From Microcystis wesenbergii FACHB-1317 (GTDB taxonomy: Bacteria; Cyanobacteriota; Cyanobacteriia; Cyanobacteriales; Microcystaceae): 43,917 nucleotides of DNA. Of the stretch, positions 6,305-15,216 are shown piece after piece (position 1 is the first letter of the stretch; the number at the start of each line of letters is the position of its first letter). A program made the translations under genes and the position numbers. The notes under the pieces were generated by a model. That model was not told the origin of the DNA and made no database searches. It saw nothing but the letters and a program-made list of their open reading frames with translations. The stretch spans positions 1 to 43,917 of the forward strand of contig NZ_JACJQV010000115.1 in assembly GCF_014696875.1 (NCBI RefSeq), given 5' to 3'.

Positions 6305-8878
6305 TTAAACAAAGTTAGCGGTCAACAGATTATCAGAGTCAACCCCACTCAAAAGAACTGAGGAAGCATTGGCTGAAAAAAGACCCCCAAGACCTTGAAT
6401 AATCAGTGTAGATGAGCCAGCAGCCCCATTAGCGGCAATGGTGAAGACATTACTACTAAAGGTGCCAGAGAGGCGGTAGTTCGTACTACTAGCCAGAGCA
6501 TCAGGAGAAAGGCCAAGCGCCGATGTCGGTAATACGCCGCTACCTTGAATGTCAAGGAATTCTCCTGCTGCACCTCCACCTGCAACAAAGTCTGTAATGA
6601 TATCTAAGCTATTGCCGAAAGTGATGGTCATACCAACCGTAAAATTACCAGCAGCAGATATAGCTGTTGGCGCAGTACTGTCCGCGGTTCCCTGGACAAA
6701 TCTGTCCGCATTAGCCCCACCTGTCAGGGAATCTGAGCCCGTCCCACCGTTGATCCTGTCACCGCCATTCCCACCAAGAAGGGAGTCATTGCCATCCCCA
6801 CCAAGTAGGGAGTCATTGCCAGCGTCACCAAAGATGACATTGGCAACGCTGCTACCGGTCAGGGTATCGGCAGAACCGGAGCCAGTTAGGTTTTCAAAGC
6901 CAGCAATGATGTCGCCCGCAGCATCCCCACCAGATACGACACTGGTGGCGAGGTTGACATTAACACCGGCTGTAGAACCGGCATAGGAAAGGGTGTCAGT
7001 GTCAGCCCCACCGTTGAGGGTGTCAGCACCAGCCCCACCGTTGATCGTGTCATTGCCAGCGTCACCAAAGATGACATTGGCAACGCTGCTACCAGTCAGG
7101 TTATCGGTAAAACCAGAGCCGGTGAGGTTTTCAAAGTTACTAATGATGTCGCCCGCAGCATCCCCACCGGATACGGTACCGGTGGCGAGGTTGACATTAA
7201 CACCGGCTGTAGAAGCGGCATAGGAAAGGGTGTCATTGTCAGCCCCACCGTCGAGGCTGTCAGCACCGGCCCCACCCTCGATCGTGTCATTGCCAGCAAG
7301 ACCAAGGATGACATTGGCACCAGTGCTACCAGTCAGGTTATCGGCAAAAGCGGAGCCGGTGAGGTTTTCAAAGTTACTAATGATGTCGCCCGCAGCATCC
7401 CCACCAGAGCCGGCACTGGTGGCGAGGTTGACGCTAACAGCGGATGCAGAGTTGGCATAGGAAAGGGTGTCATTGTCAGCCCCACCGTCGAGGCTGTCAG
7501 CACCAGCCCCACCCTCGATCGTGTCATTGCCAGCGCCACCGTTGATGGTATTGGCATTGCCGTCGCCAGTCAGGGTATCGGCAAAAGCGGAGCCGGTGAG
7601 GTTTTCAAAGTTACTAATGATGTCGCCCGCAGCATCCCCACCAGAGCCGGCACTGGTGGCGAGGTTGACGCTAACAGCCGCTCCAGAACTGGCATAGGAA
7701 AGGCTGTCAGCACCAGCCCCACCGTCGAGGCTGTCAGCACCAGCCCCACCATCGATCGTGTCATCGCCAGCCCCACCAAGAATGCTGTCATCGTCAGTGC
7801 CACCATCAATGGTGTCGTTGCCATCCTGACCGTCGATGAAGTCATTGCCAGCCTCACCAGAGATGGTGTCATCGCCAGTCGCCGTATCTTCCTCAAACCC
7901 AAACGCACCAAAGAGGGTGTCATTGCCACCCCCACCAGCGAGGATGTCATTGCCAAGGCCACCATAGATGATATTTGCCCCACCGTCGCCAGTCAGGGTA
8001 TCGTTATAATTGGTGCCATCCAAGTTTTCAAAGCCAGCAATGGTGTCGCCTGCAGCAAACCCCGATACGGCACCGGTGGCGAGGTTGACACTAACACTAA
8101 CACCATTAAAAGAGTTGCTATAGCTGAGAAGGTCAATACCAGCCCCACCGTTGAGGTTTTCAGCGGCAGCTCTTCCGTAGATCTCGTCATTGCCATCCCC
8201 ACCATTGAGGGTGCTATTGCTGGTATCCCCACCACCGAGGATGTCATCGCCAGCCCCACCATCGATGACGTTATTGCCAAACCCATCGATGATGTAGTCA
8301 TTGCCATCCCCACCAAAGAGGGTATCATTGCCATCACCGTCAGTGATCGTGTCATCACCATCCCCACCATCGACCGAGTCATTGCCAAACCCAGGAAGGA
8401 TACGGTCATTGCCAGCCCCGCCAAGGATGGTGTCATTGTTTAATGCACCAAATGTCTGCGTAGTGCCACCGTTGAGGAGGTCATCACCATCCCCACCCTC
8501 GATGAAGTCATTGCCATCGAAACCCAAGAGGGTGTCATTGTCAGCCCCACCATTGAGGCTGTCATTGCCAGCCCCACCATTGAGGCTGTCTTTGCCATCC
8601 CCACCGGTAATAGAGTCATTGCCAGCGCCACCGGTAATGGTGTCATTGCCCCCCTCACCGTTGAGGATGATGCTGGTAACGCCGGAGGCAGTGGTCAGCC
8701 CGGCTGCGCTGATCGTGTCATTGCCATCGCCGGCGTTGACGGTCAGCGTGGTATCAGAAAAGTTGCCATTGGGAGTGACTGAGCCGGATGTGGCGGTGAT
8801 GTTGTAGCCAGTGACTAATGGGGTGCGGTTCTTAATGACGATGTTGTCATTGCCAGTGCCGCCAGCATGAGTTGCCAT
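6305..8878 (-). CDS. RTX calcium-binding repeat protein (857 aa)
   Basis: Nearly the whole protein consists of GGxGxDxLxGGxGND nonapeptides, which wind into a calcium-filled beta-roll. Proteins of this type leave the cell through type I secretion, with the signal in the C-terminal 50-60 residues; here the end (AGGEFLDIQG-like segment to DNLLTANFV) is non-repetitive and fits. The middle carries 79-residue modules alternating VSVNLATS...GDIISNFENLTGS with three or four nonapeptides, four close copies and one diverged. No enzymatic domain is seen, so it may be an S-layer, sheath or adhesin component. The ATG at 8878 has an AGAG-type ribosome site. No type I secretion genes are nearby. Open frames on the opposite strand are by-products of the repeats. 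Confidence 0.88.
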   Translation of the reverse strand: MATHAGGTGNDNIVIKNRTPLVTGYNITATSGSVTPNGNFSDTTLTVNAGDGNDTISAAGLTTASGVTSIILNGEGGNDTITGGAGNDSITGGDGKDSLNGGAGNDSLNGGADNDTLLGFDGNDFIEGGDGDDLLNGGTTQTFGALNNDTILGGAGNDRILPGFGNDSVDGGDGDDTITDGDGNDTLFGGDGNDYIIDGFGNNVIDGGAGDDILGGGDTSNSTLNGGDGNDEIYGRAAAENLNGGAGIDLLSYSNSFNGVSVSVNLATGAVSGFAAGDTIAGFENLDGTNYNDTLTGDGGANIIYGGLGNDILAGGGGNDTLFGAFGFEEDTATGDDTISGEAGNDFIDGQDGNDTIDGGTDDDSILGGAGDDTIDGGAGADSLDGGAGADSLSYASSGAAVSVNLATSAGSGGDAAGDIISNFENLTGSAFADTLTGDGNANTINGGAGNDTIEGGAGADSLDGGADNDTLSYANSASAVSVNLATSAGSGGDAAGDIISNFENLTGSAFADNLTGSTGANVILGLAGNDTIEGGAGADSLDGGADNDTLSYAASTAGVNVNLATGTVSGGDAAGDIISNFENLTGSGFTDNLTGSSVANVIFGDAGNDTINGGAGADTLNGGADTDTLSYAGSTAGVNVNLATSVVSGGDAAGDIIAGFENLTGSGSADTLTGSSVANVIFGDAGNDSLLGGDGNDSLLGGNGGDRINGGTGSDSLTGGANADRFVQGTADSTAPTAISAAGNFTVGMTITFGNSLDIITDFVAGGGAAGEFLDIQGSGVLPTSALGLSPDALASSTNYRLSGTFSSNVFTIAANGAAGSSTLIIQGLGGLFSANASSVLLSGVDSDNLLTANFV
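6860..8140 (-). repeat. 79-residue (237-bp) internal modules of the RTX gene
   Basis: Within the RTX gene a 237-bp period is visible: nearly identical stretches recur about 237 bp apart between 6860 and 7700 (for example at 6993, 7230 and 7467), with a diverged fifth module near 8000-8140. Each module encodes SYA..., VSVNLATS, GGDAAGDIISNFENLTGS and GGAGADSLDGGADNDTL. The period divides by 3, so units can be gained or lost without breaking the frame. Confidence 0.85.
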
Positions 8879-9507
8879 GTTTTTTTTTCTCTAAAGATAC
8901 AGGTGAAGGTGATCGAGGCCATGCACGGGACTCAGTCTTGAATATTAAATCAACCCATCAGCAAGGTAGGCTTACCCTCCGGCTGGGGCCAGACTAGAGT
9001 GACCAGTGGCGACTACTGAAGTTAAGTGATGTGATCAGTCGAGTTACCTACCCCCCACCTGTCGCCGTCCCCCCAAAAGGGGGACTATAGGGACTGGACT
9101 CAAGCGGTTTGCTTAGAAGGTGAAAAGTAGATGGATTTTACATCCCTAGGACATTGATACCGCTTCGCCGGTTCGGTTTACACCGTTGCAGATGCCGTAT
9201 CGATAAAAGTAGAAACCAAGGTCGCAAGATAGCCACCTTGTTAGGGCGTTCTAAGAAAACTCTAACCTAAGGTAAGGCGATCTGCTTTGGCATCAAGAAA
9301 TCAAAACTCATACATCAAATATTCACAATTGACGGTATTTTACCAATCCCCAAAATTGGGGAAGCGATAAGAATTTCATGAAATCTTTAGCATATTAGGA
9401 TTAATTGTAAGCTATCGGGATAGGGAAATGTTTGCCATACCCCTCATCTTTTATAAAAACTACACAATTGCTATAAAAACTACACAATTGCTATAAAAAC
9501 TACACAA
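8879..9507. other. 629-bp spacer: RTX upstream region and hairpins, no gene
   Basis: No convincing reading frame is present. As the leader of the minus-strand RTX gene it should hold that gene's promoter, but I could not pick one. Visible structures are a 7-bp hairpin at 9067-9085 (GTCCCCC/GGGGGAC, loop CAAAA), a 16-bp perfect palindrome at 9347-9362 (TCCCCAAA/TTTGGGGA), and three 20-bp direct repeats at 9451-9510 just before the second PBP copy. Confidence 0.7.
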
Positions 9508-9510
9508 TTG
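9451..9510. repeat. Three 20-bp direct repeats at the junction of the PBP copy
   Basis: CTATAAAAACTACACAATTG occurs three times head to tail at 9451-9470 (first base T), 9471-9490 and 9491-9510. The last copy ends in the TTG that is the only plausible start codon of the truncated PBP gene. The repeat contains TATAAA, so it might act as promoter -10 material for the copy, but no ribosome-binding sequence is visible. Confidence 0.9.
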
Positions 9511-11388
9511 CCCGGATTCAGCTGGTTGGAAGTACTCAGCCCCGCCTCCCCCTATTACTGTCCCCCTCCCCTGTGGGCGAGACTTTTGCGCTATGGTTTC
9601 TATGGTGCGGGGGGTATTTTCGGTTTATTAGTTTTAGCGGTTATCTGGGAAAGTCGCAAAGTTAATGTTTATCCACTCCCTTCCGGGGTGAGCGGTCCGG
9701 TGGTGGTTTACCCTAGGGATGGTCAAACTCCCCTCAATCCCATTCGACAGGAAACTCACCAAGAATTAGATAATCTGGGGGATTTTTCACCCTATTTGCC
9801 CAAGGCGGTTGTCGCTTCCGAAGATAGTCGTTTTTACTGGCATTTTGGCGTTGATCCTTTGGGGATTGTCCGGGCTGTTATGATTAATTGGCAAGGTCGG
9901 GGCATTCGTCAAGGGGCCAGTACCCTGACTCAACAGTTAGCGCGTAGTTTATTCCCCGAAGTCGGTCGCCAAAATACTGCCGATCGCAAACTCCGGGAGG
10001 CTGTGGTCGCTTTACAATTAGAAGCGGTCTATAGTAAGGATACAATTCTCAAAACCTATCTCAATCGAGTTTATCTCGGTCTGGCCGGTTACGGTTTTGA
10101 AGACGCGGCCCGCTTTTATTTCGATAAATCCGCCAGAGATTTAGATATCTCCGAGGCTGCTACTCTTGTGGCTATGTTACCCGCCCCGAATCGATTTAAT
10201 CCCATTCAAGATTACGACACTTCCGTACAATTACGCAATCGTGTCATCGATCGCATGGCCCAATTAGGCATGATTTCCCCGGAAGCGGCGGCCAGCGCCC
10301 GCAGATCTCGCATTGAAATCAGTCCCCAAGCCAAAAAATCCCTATCTAGTACGATTGCACCATATTTTTATAGTTACGTTTTCGAGGAATTACAGGACCT
10401 TTTAGGCGAAGAAGTGGCCAAAGAGGGCAATTTTATCGTTGAAACCAGTTTAGACCGCCGGCTGCAAGCGATCGCAGAAAAAAGTTTAAAAAATAATGTC
10501 CTAAAGCAAGGACCCCGCTATCGATACTCCCAAGGGGCTTTAGTTACCCTAAACAGTCAAACTGGGGAAATTCTCGCTTTAGTCGGGGGAGTTGATTATC
10601 AAAAAAGCCAATTTAACCGCGCTATCCAAGCTAAACGTCAACCCGGTTCCACTTTTAAGGTATTTGCTTATGCTGCCGCCCTAGAACAGGGAATATCGCC
10701 CTATAAAACCTATACCTGCGCTGGACTCTCTTGGCAAGGACAAGCCTATTCTCCCTGTGAACGTAGTAGCGGGGGGGTCAATATGTTTCAAGGTTTAGCG
10801 CGATCGGAAAATAGTGTTGCCCTTCGCATTGCTCGCGAGGCAGGATTAAGTAATGTGGTCAATGTGGCGGAACGTTTGGGGGTGAAATCACCTTTAAATC
10901 CCGTACCGGGGCTAATTTTAGGGCAAAGCGAGGTAAATGTCTTGGAAATGACCGGCGCTTATGGGGTTTTTGACCACGGTGGGCGCTGGAATCGTCCCCA
11001 CGCCATTAAACGCATTCTCGACGCTTCCGACTGTAAAAATGTGGAGGATTTGAGTACTTGTCGGGTTATTTATGACTATGGCGACGATAGCGAGAGAAAT
11101 CAGCAGGTAATCTCCCCTAAAACCGCCGAAACAATGAATAGCTTATTGCGGGGGGTGATAACTAATGGTACAGGAGGCGCTGCCAGTATTGGCATGGGAG
11201 AAGCGGGTAAAACGGGAACCACTAATAATTATGTGGATCTCTGGTTTATCGGTTATCTTCCCCGTCGCGACTGGGTGACAGGCATTTGGTTAGGTAATGA
11301 TAATAATTCTCCCACTGCGGGCAGTAGTCAACAGGCAGCCCGGTTATGGGGCGATTATCACCGTCAGTTAATCACTACACAAAACTAA
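9508..11388 (+). CDS. Partial duplicate of the PBP1A gene lacking the FHA domain
   Basis: 626 residues. From residue 16 onward it matches the upstream PBP from its residue 140 to the stop, with about four amino-acid changes, for example YAVFDH to YGVFDH and TTDN to TTNN. The membrane helix, GT51 domain and transpeptidase residues (S381 in PGSTFK, SEN, KTGT) are intact. The FHA domain is missing, and the first 15 residues (MPGFSWLEVLSPASP) come from unrelated sequence. The only start available is TTG at 9508 inside a 20-bp repeat, without a Shine-Dalgarno sequence, so expression is doubtful. It may be a pseudogene by promoter and start loss, or an FHA-free enzyme that escapes kinase control. 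Absence of frameshifts and stops suggests recent duplication or continuing gene conversion. Confidence 0.75.
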   Translation: MPGFSWLEVLSPASPYYCPPPLWARLLRYGFYGAGGIFGLLVLAVIWESRKVNVYPLPSGVSGPVVVYPRDGQTPLNPIRQETHQELDNLGDFSPYLPKAVVASEDSRFYWHFGVDPLGIVRAVMINWQGRGIRQGASTLTQQLARSLFPEVGRQNTADRKLREAVVALQLEAVYSKDTILKTYLNRVYLGLAGYGFEDAARFYFDKSARDLDISEAATLVAMLPAPNRFNPIQDYDTSVQLRNRVIDRMAQLGMISPEAAASARRSRIEISPQAKKSLSSTIAPYFYSYVFEELQDLLGEEVAKEGNFIVETSLDRRLQAIAEKSLKNNVLKQGPRYRYSQGALVTLNSQTGEILALVGGVDYQKSQFNRAIQAKRQPGSTFKVFAYAAALEQGISPYKTYTCAGLSWQGQAYSPCERSSGGVNMFQGLARSENSVALRIAREAGLSNVVNVAERLGVKSPLNPVPGLILGQSEVNVLEMTGAYGVFDHGGRWNRPHAIKRILDASDCKNVEDLSTCRVIYDYGDDSERNQQVISPKTAETMNSLLRGVITNGTGGAASIGMGEAGKTGTTNNYVDLWFIGYLPRRDWVTGIWLGNDNNSPTAGSSQQAARLWGDYHRQLITTQN

Positions 11389-11396
11389 TCCCAATA
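9553..11396 (+). repeat. 1.84-kb segmental duplication of 4285-6128
   Basis: The offset is constant at 5268 bp, so there are no indels. Similarity begins abruptly at 4285/9553 and ends eight bases after the stop codons. The central 1042 bp (4654-5695 against 9922-10963) are identical by eye. About seven differences lie in the 370 bp before and about twelve in the 430 bp after. Confidence 0.92.
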
Positions 11397-11404
11397 CTAC
11401 TACC

Positions 11405-11606
11405 TAGGGTTTGCGGCAAAAAGCTTTTCGGTGGGGGCAGGTGGGGTGTGGGGTTTTATCGATTTTCAGGTGGTCAACTACCTAATTTTCAGGGAAAAAG
11501 TCCAGGAATTTTCCCCCCGATCCCCGCAATGGCTGGCACTTTTTGAGGGGAAAAAGTCCAAAAGTCTTATCCAACAAGGTTTTTAGATTTATTCAGCAGA
11601 CCCTAG
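11405..11606. mobile_element. About 200-bp MITE with TAGGGTTTGCGGC / TAGGGTCTGCTGA ends
   Basis: The left end TAGGGTTTGCGGCAAAAAGC (11405-11424) and the right end, read inward on the minus strand as TAGGGTCTGCTGAATAAAT, are imperfect inverted repeats, and both are bordered by TA. The same two end types, in the opposite arrangement, bound the element at 30998-31399, and single ends abut two other genes. It is non-coding; the transposase is not in the window. The rest of the 11389-11801 gap (a run to 11801 with no gene) shows nothing else clear. Confidence 0.75.
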
Positions 11607-11801
11607 CTACTGTTCCCGTTGCCTATTCCAGAGTTCCCTAAAACCAGAGACTTTGTACCTCACTATTAAGATAACTGCTTTAAAGTAATAAGGGTGTCTT
11701 AGCCCTAGCTAACACACCCGCAGAGATTATTTCTGGTAGCCTAGTTTTTCCCCAAAAATCCACAACTGCCCAACCCACCTGAGTGGAGGGACAGGGATAG
11801 A

Positions 11802-12857
11802 TTAGGCGACAACCTCAATCCTGGCTGCAGTTAGGCCCGGCGAACCAGTAAGGGTTGCGATTTGAGTCAGAGGATTAGTATTAGTAGTAAGGTCTGAGTC
11901 AAACGATAAAACACCACCACTGTAGATAAATTTGGCAGTGCCATTTTGACCGGTTGTCGAGAATAGGCTAGGAGTCAAAGTACTGTTAATGGTAGTCAGT
12001 CCACCGAAACCAGCGGAAGAAACTCGGATAAAATCCTGAGAGACGTTAAAATCGGTGATGGTGTCAAGGCCTTCGTTGGAATTATTATACACAAATCTAT
12101 CAGCACCAAGACCGCCGGTTAGGGTATCGTTTCCTAAGCCACCGATTAGTCTATCGTTGGCGCCGCCACCATCTAGGCTATCGTTGCCGTCGCCACCAAG
12201 TAGCGCATCGTTGCCGCCGCCACCAAGTAGCGTATCGTTGGCGCCGCCACCATCTAGGCTATCGTTTCCCGCGTCACCAGATAGGGAGTCGCTTCCTAGG
12301 CCGCCGATTAGGGCATCGTCATCGTCGCCGCCGGTTAGGCTATCGTTTCCATCGCCACCATCTAGGCTATCGTTTCCCCCTCCACCACTTAGGCTATCCG
12401 CTAGATTACCACCGGTTAGAGTATCGTCGAGCTCACTACCTGTGATGAAATAGGAATCGGTGGCGAGGAGTTTCCAGATCCCATTTTGTTGCGTACCCGA
12501 CGCTTTCGTGTTAACAATACCGCCGCTTAGTTGATAAGTGCCGGCAGACCCACCTCTAACAAAGGTAAGGCTATCTGCTGGCAGGGAAAATAACTGAGAA
12601 AAGGCTCCACCGTACTGGGAAAGGGTTGCGCTATCAGCAGGGCCGAAGTTGGTTATTCTCCACGCTGTAGTAAGGCCGTCGGATAAAAGGCCCTGGGAAG
12701 TGAGATTATCGGCGGTAATGGTAATGCCTGGTCCTGATATAGAAATGGGGCTATCAGTATAGATGTCCAGCCAATCACGAACAAAACTATCCACAGCACC
12801 ACTGAAATTAACAGGAGAGGTGAAGTAGTTAGCGAATGATATAGTTACAGTTGGCAT
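11802..12857 (-). CDS. Second RTX calcium-binding protein (351 aa)
   Basis: The first 150 residues form a non-repetitive domain ([20 protein letters not shown]...) that I do not recognise. Residues from about 155 to 265 are GGxGNDxLxGG nonapeptides. The C-terminal part ([20 protein letters not shown]...) is the typical RTX tail carrying the type I secretion signal. I start it at the ATG at 12857 because AAAGGA lies 6-7 bases upstream; the longer frame would use TTG at 12902 with no ribosome site. Like the first RTX gene it faces the 3' end of a PBP gene. It is a likely exported, calcium-dependent surface or matrix protein; the function of the N-terminal domain is unknown. Confidence 0.82.
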   Translation of the reverse strand: MPTVTISFANYFTSPVNFSGAVDSFVRDWLDIYTDSPISISGPGITITADNLTSQGLLSDGLTTAWRITNFGPADSATLSQYGGAFSQLFSLPADSLTFVRGGSAGTYQLSGGIVNTKASGTQQNGIWKLLATDSYFITGSELDDTLTGGNLADSLSGGGGNDSLDGGDGNDSLTGGDDDDALIGGLGSDSLSGDAGNDSLDGGGANDTLLGGGGNDALLGGDGNDSLDGGGANDRLIGGLGNDTLTGGLGADRFVYNNSNEGLDTITDFNVSQDFIRVSSAGFGGLTTINSTLTPSLFSTTGQNGTAKFIYSGGVLSFDSDLTTNTNPLTQIATLTGSPGLTAARIEVVA

Positions 12858-12997
12858 GATTTTTCCTTTGAGTGATATGTTTGAATCTGAAGAGTTTGAC
12901 AATCTTCCTCCCGATTATTATATACCAAGAAAAAAAATACAACCCTGTTTTCTAGGCTTGTTTCCTGTATTATTTATTGCTAATGGTTAAGTTTTTA

Positions 12998-13531
12998 TCA
13001 ATTTTGGGTTAATTTTTGGCTGGGTATGACATAAATCACCCCAGAAATTAAAGTTAATATCACCGATAGCCAAAAAGCGAACTGAGAAATTAAGTTATAT
13101 TCAGAAGGCAAGGGAGCAATTAAGAGAGCGATAGCGACAATTTGGCTGACTGTTTTGCTTTTTCCCCACCAATTAGCCCCTTTTATGTCGCTATTTCCTG
13201 TTAAATTCGGATTAATGCGCCAACCAGCGATCGCTAATTCCCGAGCAAGAATTAAAAATACTCCCCAAGCAGCAATTAAATCCATTTCAATCAGAGCTAA
13301 AAGAGGAGCGAGAACCAGCAATTTATCGACCAAAGGATCGAGAAATTTCCCTAATTCGGTGATTTGATTGAATTTTCGCGCTAGATAACCATCGAGCCAA
13401 TCGGTGCTGGCAGCAATCAGAAAGATAATTAAACTTAACCAGCGATCGATTTCTGTGCCTTGGTGCAACCAGTATAAAATTAATGGCAGTCCCAAGAGTC
13501 GCGATAGGGTAATCGAGTTGGGTAGGTTCAT
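12998..13531 (-). CDS. pgsA: CDP-diacylglycerol-glycerol-3-phosphate 3-phosphatidyltransferase
   Basis: 177 residues with the complete CDP-alcohol phosphotransferase motif D44xxD47G48xxA51R52x8G61xxxD65xxxD69, and four or five membrane helices. It makes phosphatidylglycerol phosphate, the precursor of phosphatidylglycerol, the only phospholipid of cyanobacterial thylakoids and essential for photosystem II. The N-terminus MNLPNSITLSRL is the usual start of PgsA. It is on the same strand as the desaturase upstream, separated by 345 bp of repeats, so the two are probably transcribed separately. Other CDP-alcohol transferases share the motif, but length and N-terminus fit PgsA best. Confidence 0.92.
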   Translation of the reverse strand: MNLPNSITLSRLLGLPLILYWLHQGTEIDRWLSLIIFLIAASTDWLDGYLARKFNQITELGKFLDPLVDKLLVLAPLLALIEMDLIAAWGVFLILARELAIAGWRINPNLTGNSDIKGANWWGKSKTVSQIVAIALLIAPLPSEYNLISQFAFWLSVILTLISGVIYVIPSQKLTQN

Positions 13532-13876
13532 TTTTCAGTGATCAGTAATCAGTAATCAGTAATCAGGCTCTCTTAGGTTTGGTGGGTAAAATGTATTCTA
13601 AGATACATTCCTCCTAGCGAGTGAGTGGAAGGAACCACAAAGACACAGAGGACACAAAGACTGATCGATCATAATGTAAGTTAAACTTATCATACAAAGA
13701 ATAAGAGAGCCGTAATCAGTAATCAGTAAACATTAAACAGTCAACAGTAATCAGTAAAAAGGCAGCTCCGAGCTTGTCGCTTAATACTATTCACTTAAAA
13801 CTTAAAACTTAAAACTTAAAACTTAAAACTTAAAACTGATAACTGATAACTGATAACTGATAACTGATAACTGATT
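13532..13876. repeat. Repeat-rich spacer between desD and pgsA
   Basis: No gene. It contains AGTAATCAGT repeats (13540-13566), a hairpin AATGTAT/ATACATT (13590-13609), an AACCACAAAGACACAGAGG sequence (from 13633) of which a close relative lies at 6181-6207, repeats of CTTAAAA (13796-13836), and AACTGAT repeats (13837-13873). These are the dispersed short repeats seen throughout the window. Confidence 0.85.
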
Positions 13877-14971
13877 CTAGCTGGCTAATTTGAGATCGAA
13901 ATTACTTTGTTTATTGCCTAATTGTCTGAGCCAACGATAATTATAAGTTAAAGCACCTCGCAGGGTGGGATAAACGGCATAATTAACGCCAAATTCTTGG
14001 CAAACTTCCGCTAAGATTGGGGCAATTTTGGGGTAGTGAATATGGCAAATTTGCGGGAAAAGATGGTGAACAACTTGATAATTTAATCCCCCTAAATACC
14101 AATTTAAAAAGGCATTTTTAGGAGCAAAATCTACGGTAGTTCGCACTTGAAAGATTGCCCATTCGTCTTCGATTTGGTTAGCTGCCGAGGGTTGAATAAA
14201 TTCGGCGGGTTCCAAAACGTGAGCTAACATAAATACATGACAGGCAAGCACCCCATAGGTCATAAAAGCAATGAGAAAACCGATCGCTATTTCTAGGGGA
14301 CTATAACCAACTAAGAGAGGAATGCCAATAAACCAAAAAAGATAAACAACTTTTCCGCTCAATAAAACGAATAGATCGATCGGTTTAGGATTGGGAATTT
14401 TAATCTCGCCAAAACGATTACCAAAGAGAATAGAGCGCACATCGGAGAATGACCAATAGATAGGAATTATAGCGTAGAGAATCGGGATAAATAAATGTTG
14501 ATAACGATGATACCATTTATGCTCGGCATGGGGAGTCATTCGCACGATACCATCGCCGTGAATTTCCACATCGTACCCTAAAACATTGGTGTAGGTATGA
14601 TGGAGATAGTTATGACGAAAACGCCAGAGATAACTGGAAGCACCGATGATATAATCGTAGGTCATGCCAAGGAGAGAATTAACCCATTTCTTACTAGAAT
14701 AGCCGCCATGGTTGGCATCATGACCAATGCTAAAACCAATCCCTGCTAATCCTCCTCCTAAAACCATGCAACCGATAATTTTTAGCCACCAGATATCTGG
14801 ACCAAAAAGCACAAATAGCCAAGCGGCAATTACCCAGGTTAAAATCGTGATCGTCTTCAGGTACATGGCAAAATTATCTCTGGTGGGGATGCCGTTTTCG
14901 GTAAAATAAGCATCAACCCGTTTATTCAATTCCTTTCTAAAACCCTGATTTTCGGTAAAAGTTACTCGCAT
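13877..14971 (-). CDS. desD: Acyl-lipid delta-6-type desaturase
   Basis: 364 residues. The three histidine boxes of membrane desaturases are present: H84DANH88, H120NYLHH125 and Q299VVHH303. The glutamine in the third box, together with the segments RVDAYFTENG, MYLKT, HNYLHHTYTN, LGYDVEIHGDG, DEWAICQ-like and LFPQICHIHYP, matches cyanobacterial DesD (delta-6) rather than DesA, DesB or DesC. Unlike eukaryotic front-end desaturases it has no fused cytochrome b5. It should introduce the delta-6 double bond into C18 fatty acids of membrane glycerolipids, using ferredoxin, at the thylakoid or plasma membrane. Four hydrophobic segments flank the boxes. Assignment to delta-6 is by remembered similarity and is not proven by sequence alone. 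Confidence 0.87.
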   Translation of the reverse strand: MRVTFTENQGFRKELNKRVDAYFTENGIPTRDNFAMYLKTITILTWVIAAWLFVLFGPDIWWLKIIGCMVLGGGLAGIGFSIGHDANHGGYSSKKWVNSLLGMTYDYIIGASSYLWRFRHNYLHHTYTNVLGYDVEIHGDGIVRMTPHAEHKWYHRYQHLFIPILYAIIPIYWSFSDVRSILFGNRFGEIKIPNPKPIDLFVLLSGKVVYLFWFIGIPLLVGYSPLEIAIGFLIAFMTYGVLACHVFMLAHVLEPAEFIQPSAANQIEDEWAIFQVRTTVDFAPKNAFLNWYLGGLNYQVVHHLFPQICHIHYPKIAPILAEVCQEFGVNYAVYPTLRGALTYNYRWLRQLGNKQSNFDLKLAS

Positions 14972-15216
14972 TCCTAATTTTTGTCCTAGAAGTTGATATG
15001 ACGGCTATTTGTGGCAGCTCAGAGTGAATTTATGAGTCTTGTACTGGTTTGCTAAGGCTGTCTCACTATAACTGATAATTTCTCATCAGTCCCTCATCTA
15101 TTGTCAGAGAAAGAGGTGCGCTTGGCAAGGCAATCCCTCAATTTGTTTGCTACTCTTGCAGAAAATCCTCGGTTTTTACCTAATCAGATATCAGATACCT
15201 GTAGCCGGTGATAGAA

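Noticed and set aside
6549-8807. Several plus-strand frames opposite the RTX gene
   Set aside because: Low-complexity Pro/Ser/Leu translations produced by the complementary strand of repetitive RTX codons.
11346-11546. 66-codon frame after the second PBP
   Set aside because: Begins inside the PBP gene in another frame and runs into a miniature element.
12055-12453. 132-codon plus-strand frame opposite the second RTX gene
   Set aside because: Same artefact of RTX repeat codons; no start signal.
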